Assembly: GCF_001404515.1 (NCBI RefSeq)
Contig: NZ_CXWE01000008.1
Span: 248,001 to 312,000, forward strand
Source: Roseibium album
GTDB taxonomy: Bacteria > Pseudomonadota > Alphaproteobacteria > Rhizobiales > Stappiaceae
Direction: 5' to 3'
DNA length: 64,000 bases
A program made the position numbers and the translations under genes. Numbering within the stretch: the stretch's first letter is position 1; every line of letters begins with the position of its first letter. Positions 34,869 to 43,309 of this stretch are shown piece after piece. The notes below the pieces were generated by a model. That model was not told the origin of the DNA. It ran no database searches and was given only the letters and a program-made list of their open reading frames with translations.

Positions 34869-35671
34869 GCCGCTGTCTCCGATCGACCCATGATTTCCTC
34901 TTCCATTTCCCAGATCATCGAGAGGATTTCTTCACGGGTTTCACCAAAACCCTCGCTTTTTTTGACTTCCCTGAGATCGGCTTCAACACCGCGATCGGCA
35001 AAAGGCAAGCGGTATTCCTTGTGAATGCGTCCCGGTCTCGGGGCCATCACCAGAAGGCGTTCTCCCAGAAGCAGGGCCTCTTCCACCGAGTGGGTGATCA
35101 GGATGACGGTCTTGCCGGTTTCTTTCCAGAGCTTCAGGACAAGACCCTGCATCTTCTCGCGCGTCAGTGCGTCCAGAGCTCCCAGGGGTTCATCCATCAG
35201 AATGACGTCGGGATCATTGGCCAGGCACCGTGCAAGAGCAACGCGTTGCTGCATGCCGCCTGAAAGCTCATAGACAGCCTTTTCCTTGAAGTCCTGCAGA
35301 CCCACTGTTTCAAGCAGATGATCGACAATCTCGTCACGCTGCTTCTTCGGCATGGATTTCATGCGTGGACCGAAGTCGACATTCTTGCGGACATTCATCC
35401 ATTCGAAGAGTGCGCCTTTCTGAAACACCATGCCACGTTCGGCATCGGGACCGGTGACGATGTGACCATTCAATCGCACCTGTCCGTCCGTTGGAGCCAG
35501 AAATCCGGCGACAATGTTCAAAAGGGTGGTTTTCCCGCAGCCCGAAGGACCCAGTACCGACATGATTTCGCCGGTGTTCAACTCAATGGAAACGTCCTTG
35601 AGTGCCTGAACGTGCGTTCCGTTGGGTAGGTCGAAACGCATGGATAAATTTTCGATATGGAGGCCGTCCAT
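34865..35671 (-). CDS. tauB: Taurine-type ABC transporter ATP-binding protein
   Basis: A 268-residue ATPase of the TauB/SsuB group. It has Walker A (GPSGCGKTT), Q-loop region (GMVFQKGALFEWM), signature (LSGGMQQRVALAR), Walker B (VILMDEPLGALD) and the switch His (LITHSVEEALLL). It lies between tauA and tauC on the same strand, overlapping tauC by 4 bp. It supplies energy for import of the sulfonate that Tpa and Xsc then degrade. Confidence 0.9.
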   Translation of the reverse strand: MDGLHIENLSMRFDLPNGTHVQALKDVSIELNTGEIMSVLGPSGCGKTTLLNIVAGFLAPTDGQVRLNGHIVTGPDAERGMVFQKGALFEWMNVRKNVDFGPRMKSMPKKQRDEIVDHLLETVGLQDFKEKAVYELSGGMQQRVALARCLANDPDVILMDEPLGALDALTREKMQGLVLKLWKETGKTVILITHSVEEALLLGERLLVMAPRPGRIHKEYRLPFADRGVEADLREVKKSEGFGETREEILSMIWEMEEEIMGRSETAA

Positions 35672-35706
35672 TGAGAGTCATCTCCTGCAGTGTGAAGAAT
35701 GGGAAA

Positions 35707-35733
35707 TTGGGGCGACGTCAGTTGCCGCCCCAA
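35707..35733 (-). terminator. Intercistronic hairpin between tauA and tauB
   Basis: TTGGGGCG and CGCCCCAA form an 8-bp stem with an 11-nt loop 19 bp after the tauA stop (minus strand), followed by TTTCCC. As with tctC, this probably enriches the binding-protein message over the membrane components. Confidence 0.55.
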
Positions 35734-35752
35734 GACTTGCAGGGATGCTGGC

Positions 35753-36754
35753 TTATTCTGTTCCCGTCGCAGCCAGGTAGCTTGAGTCCACGGCATCGAC
35801 ATAGCTGTCGAGGGCCTGCGGGATCGAGCCGGCTTCCTGGAAGACATCTGCAACACCGAGCATGAATGTCTGGACATTTCCGCCCATCCACTTGTCACTC
35901 AGCTTGTCCTCAACGTTGGGGAACGTGAATGTCGCAAGCGTGGCTTCGGTCGCATCGACATCCATGCCGGCGTCCTTGGCGATGACTTCGATCATTTCCG
36001 CCTTGTTCTCACCTGCGTTCCACATGGCATTCGCCTCGGCTGTCACCTTCAGGAACTTGGTCAGCATCTCGGATTCTTCAGCGGCAAAATCAGCCGGAAC
36101 GCTGATACCGTCAAAAACGAGAATACCGAGCTCTTCCTTCTCGGCGCCGGTCAGGAGGACATTTCCGTGTTCCACCATGCGGCGCAGGGCACCGCCCCAA
36201 CCGCAGACCATGTCAAGGCTTCCCTGCGCGAAGGCTGCCGCACCATCGGCCGGAGCCATGTCAACGATCTCCATGGTCGAAATGTCGACGCCGAAGTGCT
36301 TCATCTGTGACAGGAAGCCATAGTGCGCCGCTGTCCCGATCGGCACGCCGACCTGCTTGCCTTCCAGTTCCTTGGCATTGTTCTTGTCGATTTCCAGAGC
36401 CTCGGCAACCACACAGTTGTCGTTTTCCGAGTAGCTGACCGCAATGTCCGTCAGGATGAGATCCTGACCGGCGGAAGCTGCGACAACAAATGGCGGCACG
36501 CCCTGGCTGACGGCAATCTGCACATCGCCAGACGCCATCGCTGCGGACATTGCAGTGCCTGTGTCAAACGAAACCCAGTTGATCGGAACGCCCAGGGCTT
36601 CTTCGTAATGGCCCTTTTCCTTGGCGTATTGGAACGGCATCGGCCATTCCAGGAAATACGCGACTGTCAATTCCTGAGCCGCGGACGTTGCCGGCAAGCC
36701 GCTCATGAATGCCAGAGCTGCCAGAGAGCCGATTAGTTTAGATTTGTAGGTCAT
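35753..36754 (-). CDS. tauA: Taurine-type ABC transporter substrate-binding protein
   Basis: A 333-residue exported binding protein (signal peptide YKSKLIGSLAALAFMSGLPA, cleavage near SAAQ). The TauA/SsuA type 2 fold is seen in VAYFLEWPMPFQYAKEKGHY and SFDTGTAMSAAMASGDVQIA. It is divergent from tpa, sharing the promoter region that carries two TauR-type boxes. Taurine is the expected ligand; given the demethylation genes nearby, N-methylated taurines are alternative or additional ligands. Confidence 0.85.
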   Translation of the reverse strand: MTYKSKLIGSLAALAFMSGLPATSAAQELTVAYFLEWPMPFQYAKEKGHYEEALGVPINWVSFDTGTAMSAAMASGDVQIAVSQGVPPFVVAASAGQDLILTDIAVSYSENDNCVVAEALEIDKNNAKELEGKQVGVPIGTAAHYGFLSQMKHFGVDISTMEIVDMAPADGAAAFAQGSLDMVCGWGGALRRMVEHGNVLLTGAEKEELGILVFDGISVPADFAAEESEMLTKFLKVTAEANAMWNAGENKAEMIEVIAKDAGMDVDATEATLATFTFPNVEDKLSDKWMGGNVQTFMLGVADVFQEAGSIPQALDSYVDAVDSSYLAATGTE

Positions 36755-36892
36755 TTATGCTTTCCCACTGTTCCCTCGATACTTTGCAGACGCGCAGGTA
36801 TTCCTGTCTCTTGCCACCTTCGTCGAACGTTGGCTTGCCTGCATATGAAAATGGTTACGGCAGAACGACGCGGTTACAATAGAAACACTCAA

Positions 36893-36925
36893 CTGGATCT
36901 AAAGTAAATCCAGATCTGGCCCTAT
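36893..36925 (+). promoter_or_regulatory. Paired TauR-type boxes upstream of tpa and tauABC
   Basis: Two direct repeats, CTGGATCTAA (36893-36902) and CTGGCCCTAT (36916-36925), start 23 bp apart. They match the published Rhodobacter TauR repeat CTGGACYTAA at 9 of 10 and 8 of 10 positions. A TTGACT -35-like box follows at 36945, 19 bp on, with a poor -10. This geometry suits MocR-type activation of tpa and perhaps divergent tauABC. Confidence 0.7.
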
Positions 36926-37072
36926 ATGTCCCCACGCCCCCGTGTTGACTGAAAATAATTGATGCAATGGTCTGCTTGAATTGTGAGCAGGCGCACAAAA
37001 AACTGCTTGCGCAGTCCAGCATCGAATTCGACAAGTTTCGAGCATGCCGATGAGAGACGAAAGGACATTGCC

Positions 37073-38452
37073 ATGAACGTTGCAGCTTCTCCGAATGATC
37101 TGTGTGAAATCATCGAAGCCGACCGCAACCACGTTTGGCACCACCTGCTTCAGCACAAGGGGCTGGAGATCAATGATCCGAAAATCATGGTGGAAGGCAA
37201 CGGTATGCGGCTCTGGGATGCGACCGGAAAGGAGCATCTGGATGCTGTTTCTGGAGGTGTCTGGACCGTGAATGTCGGCTACGGGCGCGAATCCATCGCA
37301 AATGCGGTGCGCGATCAGCTGATCAAGCTGAACTACTTCGCCCATTCGGCCGGATCGATCCCGGGATCGCTGTTTTCCGAACGCCTCATCTCGAAAATGC
37401 CGGGCATGAGCCGGGTGTACTTCACCAACTCCGGCACAGAGGCGAATGAAAAGGCGTTCAAGATGGTCCGTCAGATCGCGCACAAGCGCTTTGGCGGCAA
37501 GAAACACAAGATCCTTTATCGGGAGCGGGATTATCACGGTTCCTCAATCACCGCGATTTCCGCCGGTGGCCAGCAAGAACGCAATGCCCAGTATGGCCCC
37601 TACACGCCAGGCTTCGTCGAGGTGCCTCACTGCTGCGAATACAGGGCCCAGTGGGACGTAGACCATTACGGCGAACGTGCCGCCGACGCGATCGAGGAAG
37701 TCATCCTGCGCGAAGGCCCAGACACGATCGGTGCGCTCTGCCTGGAACCTGTGACCGCCGGGGGCGGCGTCATCACCCCGCCTGAAGGCTACTGGGCGCG
37801 TGTGCAGGAGATCTGCAAGAAATACGACATTCTTCTTCATATCGACGAGGTCGTCTGCGGTGTGGGACGCACCGGGACCTGGTTCGGTTACCAGCAATAC
37901 GGTATCAAGCCGGATTTCGTGACAATGGCAAAGGGCGTCGCTTCCGGTTACGCCGCGATCGCCTGTCTGGTGACGACTGAAGATGTCTTTGAAATGTTCA
38001 AGGACGATGCCAGTGACCCGATGAACTTCTTCCGCGACATCTCCACCTTCGGCGGCTGCACTGCCGGACCGGCGGCAGCGCTCGAGAACATGCGGATCAT
38101 CGAGGACGAAGGCCTGCTCGACAATACCACCTTGATGGGTGAGCGCCTGATGGCAAACCTTCACGGCCTGATGGAAAAACACCGGGTCGTCGGCGACGTT
38201 CGTGGCAAGGGCCTCTTCTGTGGCGCAGAGCTTGTGGCTGATCGCGCGACCAAGGAACCGGTTGCTGAAAAACTGATGCAGGCGGTTGCAGCAGACTGCA
38301 TGGCCCAGGGTGTGATCATCGGCGTCAGCAACCGGGCGGTTCCCGGCCTGAACAATGTGATCTGCCTGTCGCCCGCCCTGATTTCCACGTCGGATGACAT
38401 CGACAATATAACAGACGCCATCGACGGTGCGCTGACGCGGGTCTTCAGCTAG
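37073..38452 (+). CDS. tpa: Taurine-pyruvate aminotransferase
   Basis: A 459-residue class III aminotransferase that converts taurine plus pyruvate to sulfoacetaldehyde plus alanine. Markers: FTNSGTEANEKAFKM (PLP phosphate site), YHGSSITAIS, the PLP-pyridine Asp in LHIDEVVCGVGRTG, and the Schiff-base Lys in FVTMAKGVASGY. It has the Tpa-like N-terminus EADRNHVWHHLLQHK. The ATG at 37073 has AAGGA upstream; the longer frame start has none. It is flanked by tauABC and tauR, with TauR boxes in front and a strong terminator behind. No alanine dehydrogenase is in the window. Confidence 0.9.
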   Translation: MNVAASPNDLCEIIEADRNHVWHHLLQHKGLEINDPKIMVEGNGMRLWDATGKEHLDAVSGGVWTVNVGYGRESIANAVRDQLIKLNYFAHSAGSIPGSLFSERLISKMPGMSRVYFTNSGTEANEKAFKMVRQIAHKRFGGKKHKILYRERDYHGSSITAISAGGQQERNAQYGPYTPGFVEVPHCCEYRAQWDVDHYGERAADAIEEVILREGPDTIGALCLEPVTAGGGVITPPEGYWARVQEICKKYDILLHIDEVVCGVGRTGTWFGYQQYGIKPDFVTMAKGVASGYAAIACLVTTEDVFEMFKDDASDPMNFFRDISTFGGCTAGPAAALENMRIIEDEGLLDNTTLMGERLMANLHGLMEKHRVVGDVRGKGLFCGAELVADRATKEPVAEKLMQAVAADCMAQGVIIGVSNRAVPGLNNVICLSPALISTSDDIDNITDAIDGALTRVFS

Positions 38453-38483
38453 CGAGCTCCGCGTTCCCTCTCAAAACCACCAG

Positions 38484-38522
38484 GGCATGGCAAGTATCAT
38501 TGCCATGCCTTTTTCCGTTTTT
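38484..38522 (+). terminator. Rho-independent terminator after tpa
   Basis: A perfect 10-bp stem (GGCATGGCAA / TTGCCATGCC, 6-nt loop) followed by TTTTT and a second T-rich stretch, starting 32 bp after the tpa stop. It separates tpa from tauR transcription. Confidence 0.88.
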
Positions 38523-38581
38523 TGATCCGCGTTCAAACCAAAGCCAAATTGTATTTGCCAATTCGAATGCGGCAGCTAATT

Positions 38582-38613
38582 ATAAGTCCAGCTGCAAACA
38601 GAATTAGGGCCAG
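38582..38613 (-). promoter_or_regulatory. Paired TauR-type boxes overlapping the tauR start region
   Basis: On the minus strand the boxes read CTGGCCCTAA (38613-38604) and CTGGACTTAT (38591-38582), starting 22 bp apart. The proximal box overlaps the tauR ribosome site, 3 bp before the ATG. This fits negative autoregulation, as is common for MocR proteins. Confidence 0.68.
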
Positions 38614-38615
38614 AT

Positions 38616-40085
38616 ATGGCAATTCCAGCCGAAACGTTTTTTCTGCGCCCAGACAACGAAACGTCGCTCCAGCAGCAGATCCAGCGGCTTATCGTTGAAG
38701 CCATCCTGTCAGGTCGCTGTCTGCCTGGTGAAAAAATGCCCTCCAGCCGAAAACTGGCAGAGCATCTGGGTGTTGCCCGCATAACTGTCACAATCGCCTA
38801 TACCGAGCTTGTCTCCAACGAATATCTCGTTTCGAAAGGGCGCTCCGGCTATTTCGTTTCCCAGACCGCACCAAGCAGGCCGAAATTCAACCTGCCGGAT
38901 CAAGCCGACAAAACTCAGGTGGACTGGGCGCGGACCATTGGACAGCGGTTTTCCGAACACGTTCCCCTGGTACGGCCGGACAACTGGCGCGATTACAAGT
39001 ATCCTTTCATCTACGGTCAGTCGGACGCCAGGCTTTTCGACCATCACAACTGGCGAAACTGTGCCCTGAAGGCAGTCGGCCGCAAGGATTTCGACACGCT
39101 GGCGACAGATTATTACGAGCGTGACGATCCCATGCTCGTCGAATTCATATTGCGGCAGATCCTGCCACGGCGTGCAATCACCGCACGGCCGGAGGAGATC
39201 CTGATCACGATGGGCGCACAGCACGCGCTCTGGATCACCGCGCAAATCCTGCTGACACAGCGACGCACGGCGGCAATCGAAAACCCCTGTTATCCCGGTC
39301 TGCGGCAGATCCTGAGCCAGACCCGCTGCAATACCGTATCGGTAGATGTCGACGCCGCAGGCCTTCCACCGGAAAACCTGCCGGAGACTCTCGACGTGGT
39401 CTTCACGACACCCAGTCATCATTGCCCGACCAATGCCACGATGCCCGTTTCCCGCCGGGAGCGCCTGCTGGATCTTGCTGCCCGAAAGGGCTTCATCATC
39501 GTGGAAGACGACTACGAGTTCGAAATTTCCTTTCTGAAGTCTCCATCACCGGCCTTGAAATCGCTCGACCCGACCGGATCGGTTATCTATGTCGGGTCCT
39601 TCTCAAAATCGCTCTTTCCAGGCCTGCGGCTCGGGTATCTGGTTGCGTCGGAACCCTTTATCCGTGAAGCACGGGCCTTGCGTTCCCTCGTCCTTCGACA
39701 CCCTCCCGGACTGATCCAGCGCACCGCCGCCTATTTTCTGTCCTTGGGCCATTACGATGCCCAGATTGCGCGGATGGGCAGGATCTACCGCAAACGAAGG
39801 TCCATCATGGAGCAGAGCCTGCACGAGAACGGCCTGACCCAGACCGGCCAGGGAACGTTCGGCGGCTCCTCGTTCTGGATGCGTGCGCCCAATAGTGCCG
39901 ACAGTTCGAAGCTGGCGATGAAACTCAGGCAGGACGGTGTGCTGATCGAGGCCGGGCGTGCCTTTTTTTCCGAAGGCGAAGAGCAGCCCGGATACTACCG
40001 CCTCGCCTATTCTTCCATTGCCTCGGCCCGGATTCCCGACGGCATTTCGCACCTCGCCAAGAGGCTCGAAGAAGCAGTCCCGTAG
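38616..40085 (+). CDS. tauR: MocR-family regulator TauR (GntR HTH fused to aminotransferase-like domain)
   Basis: A 489-residue regulator. Residues 15-80 form a GntR winged helix (MPSSRKLAEHLGVARITVTI). Residues 120-480 form a class I aminotransferase-like domain that binds PLP, with the Schiff-base Lys in YVGSFSKSLFPGLRLGYLV and the motif VEDDYEFEI. It sits directly beside tpa, as tauR does in Rhodobacter, where TauR with PLP and taurine activates tpa/tau genes. Paired boxes near its own start and before tpa and xsc support the name. Confidence 0.85.
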   Translation: MAIPAETFFLRPDNETSLQQQIQRLIVEAILSGRCLPGEKMPSSRKLAEHLGVARITVTIAYTELVSNEYLVSKGRSGYFVSQTAPSRPKFNLPDQADKTQVDWARTIGQRFSEHVPLVRPDNWRDYKYPFIYGQSDARLFDHHNWRNCALKAVGRKDFDTLATDYYERDDPMLVEFILRQILPRRAITARPEEILITMGAQHALWITAQILLTQRRTAAIENPCYPGLRQILSQTRCNTVSVDVDAAGLPPENLPETLDVVFTTPSHHCPTNATMPVSRRERLLDLAARKGFIIVEDDYEFEISFLKSPSPALKSLDPTGSVIYVGSFSKSLFPGLRLGYLVASEPFIREARALRSLVLRHPPGLIQRTAAYFLSLGHYDAQIARMGRIYRKRRSIMEQSLHENGLTQTGQGTFGGSSFWMRAPNSADSSKLAMKLRQDGVLIEAGRAFFSEGEEQPGYYRLAYSSIASARIPDGISHLAKRLEEAVP

Positions 40086-40153
40086 GATGCTTTTTCACGG
40101 CTGAAATCCCCTTCCGACACCCGTCTTGAGAATGCGACTGAAAAAATTCATTC

Positions 40154-40219
40154 GCTCGTGAAATTTTTGTTGATTTTTTCATTTTGAAGCGTGAAATTAT
40201 CTTCGAAATTTTCACGAGC
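40154..40219. promoter_or_regulatory. Repeated GCGTGAAATT-type half-sites before the XRE-cupin gene
   Basis: Three related motifs lie within 66 bp: GCTCGTGAAATTTTT (from 40154), GCGTGAAATT (40189-40198) and the inverted AATTTTCACGAGC (40207-40219). The outer two form a long inverted repeat. The last ends 8 bp before the XRE-cupin ATG, so binding there would block its own translation or transcription start. A self-bound operator is likely. Confidence 0.55.
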
Positions 40220-40227
40220 AGGCCGAC

Positions 40228-40785
40228 ATGATGAACAGCAACAGTCTGGGCGAAGACCTCAGGGCTCTCAGGGGAGCCCGCAAAATGACGCTTGAGGATC
40301 TTGCCCAGAAACTCGGGCGGTCGGTCGGCTGGCTCTCCCAGATCGAACGGGACATCTCCACGCCACGTCTGTCTGACCTGCGGCAGATTGCAGATGTTTT
40401 CAACGTACCGCTGTCGATTTTTTTCGGCAGTACTGAAGCACCGGACGAAGAAAAGGGCCGCATCGTTCGCTCTACCGCGCGCCGCGTGATCGGAGAACGG
40501 GACGCCGGCCTCGTCGAAACTCTTGTGTCTCCAGACCTGACCGACAGTTTCGAAATGATCCACTCGACGTTTCAACCGGGATCGCGACGCAGCAAACCGA
40601 TCTCGCGCGCCACGCAGGAAGTCGCCTACATGATTTCCGGCAAACTGGACATCTGGCTGAACGAAGACGAATTCACAGTCGAAGCCGGAGACAGTTTTCG
40701 TATCCGCAACGCATCCTATCGCTGGGCCAATCCCTATTCCGAACCCGCAGTCGCCGTCTGGGTCATTTCCCCGCCGGTCTACTGA
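40228..40785 (+). CDS. XRE-family regulator with cupin domain
   Basis: A 185-residue regulator. Residues 8-62 form an XRE helix-turn-helix (MTLEDLAQKLGRSVGWLSQI). Residues 105-180 form a cupin effector domain (EVAYMISGKLDIWLNEDEFT, EAGDSFRI). Such proteins sense small amines or acids in catabolic clusters. It starts the run of demethylation genes, ends 27 bp before the first FAD/GcvT gene and is likely co-transcribed with it. It probably responds to the methylated substrate. Confidence 0.85.
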   Translation: MMNSNSLGEDLRALRGARKMTLEDLAQKLGRSVGWLSQIERDISTPRLSDLRQIADVFNVPLSIFFGSTEAPDEEKGRIVRSTARRVIGERDAGLVETLVSPDLTDSFEMIHSTFQPGSRRSKPISRATQEVAYMISGKLDIWLNEDEFTVEAGDSFRIRNASYRWANPYSEPAVAVWVISPPVY

Positions 40786-40812
40786 CCCTTTTTCGAGAAG
40801 GAAATCCGAATA

Positions 40813-43254
40813 ATGTCCGTCCCGTCTACAGCCCGTGTCGTTATTGTCGGCGGTGGTATTGTCGGTGTGTCCACCCTTTATCACCTGGCCAAAAACGGCT
40901 GGTCTGACTGCGTCCTCCTGGAAAAGAACGAGCTCACCGCCGGCTCCACCTGGCATGCCGCCGGTAACTGCCCGAATTTTTCAGGCAGCTACGGCATCAT
41001 GAACATGCAGCGATATGCGCTGGAACTCTATCGAGGCCTTGCCGACGAGGTCGACTATCCACTGAACTATCACGTCAGCGGTTCTCTGCGACTGGCACAT
41101 AGCCATGAGCGGATGATGGAATTCGACCATGTTGCAGGAATGGCGCGGCACATGGGCCTTGAAATGGAAATGTGCACACCGCAGCAATTGCAGGAACGCT
41201 ACCCCTTCCTTGAACTTCACGATCTGGAGGGAGGCCTCTGGGATCCGCTGGATGGTGACATTGACCCTGCCCAGGTTGCACAGGCGCTGGCAAAGGGAGC
41301 GCGCACCCACGGCGCCAAGATCCTGCGCTTTACACCCGCGACCGGTGTCAGCCGCGAAAACGGTGAGTGGATCGTACACACTGAAAAGGGAGACATCCGC
41401 TGCGAATACGTCGTCAATGCCGCTGGCTACTATGCCGAACGGGTCGGTGAATGGTTCCTGCCTTTTGGCGGCCGCCAGGTCCCGATGGCCGTGATGAGTC
41501 ATCAGTACTTCCTGACCGAACCGGTTCCGGAAATCGCAGAGTGGAGTGAAAAAAACGGCCGCAAACTGCCGCTGCTGCGTGATGTGGACACATCCTACTA
41601 TCTGCGCCAGGAAACCACCGGCTTCAATCTTGGACCTTACGAACGCAATTGCCAGACAGCCTGGACGAGAGCTGATGACCCGATGCCGGACGACTTCAGT
41701 TTTCAGCTCTATCCCGACGACCTAGATCGTCTGGAATGGTACATCGAAGATGCCATGGCACGTGTTCCCCTTCTCGGAACGCAAGGGGTCAGCCGCAACA
41801 TCAACGGTCCCATTCCCTACGCACCTGACGGCCTGCCCATGGTCGGCCCGATGCCGGGTGTTCCCAATGCATTCGAGGCCCATACCTTCACATTCGGGAT
41901 CGCACAGGGCGGTGGCGCAGGCAAGGTCGCAGCCGAGTGGATCATGCATGGCGCTACGGAATGGGACATGTGGTGTGTCGACCCGCGGCGCTACACGGAT
42001 TACACGGACAAGCAGTATTGCATTGACAAGGCCAAGGAGGTCTACGGCCATGAATATGCAATGCATTTTCCGCATCATGAATGGCCGGCTGCGCGTAACA
42101 GGAAAACCTCTCCCAACAATGACAGGATCCTGGAACTCGGCGGCCAGATGGGGAGTTACAACGGCTGGGAACGGGCCAACTGGTTCGCCAAGCCCGGGGA
42201 CGACGCGTCCGAAGAGGCGACGCAAACCTGGTCCCGTTCGGGGCCCTGGGAACCTCGCGTTCGCGAAGAGTGCGAAGCTGTACGCGACACGGTCGGCGTT
42301 CTGGATCTCTGCGGTTTTTCCCGCTTCAGCCTCTCCGGGGAAGGCGCTGCCGAGTGGTTGCGTGGGAAAATCGCCGGTGGCCTGCCCAAGTCCGGACGCA
42401 TGAATCTCGGCTATTTCCCGGACAACCGGGGGCGCGTCCTGACCGAAATGTCGATCATCCGGCATGGCGACGACGACTTCACTCTCATCACGGCTGCCGT
42501 TGCCCAATGGCATGACTTCGAGGTCCTCAAATCGGATCTGCCAGATGGGCTGACGCTCGCCGACCGGACCAGAGACATGACGACCCTCATTGTTTCAGGT
42601 CCGAAGTCCAGGGATCTCCTGAGCAACCTCACGGATGCCGACCTCGGTCTTGGCTGGCTGACCCATCAGCAGACCACGGTTGCCGGAAAACCGGCGATGC
42701 TTGTCCGGGTCTCGTTCGCCGGCGAGCTCGGATGGGAAGTCCATGCGGATATGGAGAATATTTCCACGATCTATGACGCAATTCTGGCAGGAGGCGCCAG
42801 GCCATTCGGAATGTATGCGCTCAATGCACTGCGTCTTGAGAAGGGCTACCGCGCCTGGAAGGGTGACCTTTCTACCGATTACACCCTTTTCGAGAGCGGC
42901 CTCGGACGTTTCGTGAAACTCGACAAACCCCAGGATTTCCCGGGGAAACAGGCTCTCCAGATCGAAAAGCAGCAGGGCCCAGCCAAGGGTTTCGTGACGC
43001 TGACGGTCGATGCCGGGGATCTTGATGCGCCGTATATGTCCAGCATCTGGAAAGGCGATGAGATTGTCGGTGAGGTGACCTCCTGCGGCTGGGGCTATCG
43101 GGTCAACACCTGTATCGCACTCGGCGTCGTGCGATCCGGCCTGGACGCGCCCGGCACCGACCTCGAGGTCGAAATCTACGGACAAAGATACAAGGCCGTC
43201 GTTCAGCCGGATCAACCGCTTTGGGACCCGGAAAACGAACGGCTTCGGGCGTGA
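40813..43254 (+). CDS. FAD-dependent oxidoreductase - GcvT fusion (dimethylglycine/sarcosine dehydrogenase type), first copy
   Basis: An 813-residue N-demethylase-type enzyme. The N-terminal FAD domain has VVIVGGGIVGVSTLYHLA, and His48 in AGSTWHAAG is at the position of the covalent-flavin His of dimethylglycine dehydrogenase. The C-terminal half (from about residue 430) is a GcvT folate domain (VRVSFAGELGWEVH, ALRLEKGYRAWKGD). It should oxidise an N-methyl group and hand the carbon to tetrahydrofolate. It lies between the XRE-cupin regulator and the MttB-type gene inside the taurine locus, so a dimethyl- or methyltaurine substrate is proposed; dimethylglycine or sarcosine is the conservative alternative. 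Confidence 0.85.
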   Translation: MSVPSTARVVIVGGGIVGVSTLYHLAKNGWSDCVLLEKNELTAGSTWHAAGNCPNFSGSYGIMNMQRYALELYRGLADEVDYPLNYHVSGSLRLAHSHERMMEFDHVAGMARHMGLEMEMCTPQQLQERYPFLELHDLEGGLWDPLDGDIDPAQVAQALAKGARTHGAKILRFTPATGVSRENGEWIVHTEKGDIRCEYVVNAAGYYAERVGEWFLPFGGRQVPMAVMSHQYFLTEPVPEIAEWSEKNGRKLPLLRDVDTSYYLRQETTGFNLGPYERNCQTAWTRADDPMPDDFSFQLYPDDLDRLEWYIEDAMARVPLLGTQGVSRNINGPIPYAPDGLPMVGPMPGVPNAFEAHTFTFGIAQGGGAGKVAAEWIMHGATEWDMWCVDPRRYTDYTDKQYCIDKAKEVYGHEYAMHFPHHEWPAARNRKTSPNNDRILELGGQMGSYNGWERANWFAKPGDDASEEATQTWSRSGPWEPRVREECEAVRDTVGVLDLCGFSRFSLSGEGAAEWLRGKIAGGLPKSGRMNLGYFPDNRGRVLTEMSIIRHGDDDFTLITAAVAQWHDFEVLKSDLPDGLTLADRTRDMTTLIVSGPKSRDLLSNLTDADLGLGWLTHQQTTVAGKPAMLVRVSFAGELGWEVHADMENISTIYDAILAGGARPFGMYALNALRLEKGYRAWKGDLSTDYTLFESGLGRFVKLDKPQDFPGKQALQIEKQQGPAKGFVTLTVDAGDLDAPYMSSIWKGDEIVGEVTSCGWGYRVNTCIALGVVRSGLDAPGTDLEVEIYGQRYKAVVQPDQPLWDPENERLRA

Positions 43255-43309
43255 GCCGGACTGCCGAAGAATACTGCAACCAGTCGGCATTGAAATCGGA
43301 GGAATGCGC

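Noticed and set aside
39925..40956. Minus-strand frame spanning tauR, the spacer and the XRE-cupin gene
   Set aside because: It overlaps three well-supported plus-strand features and looks non-coding.
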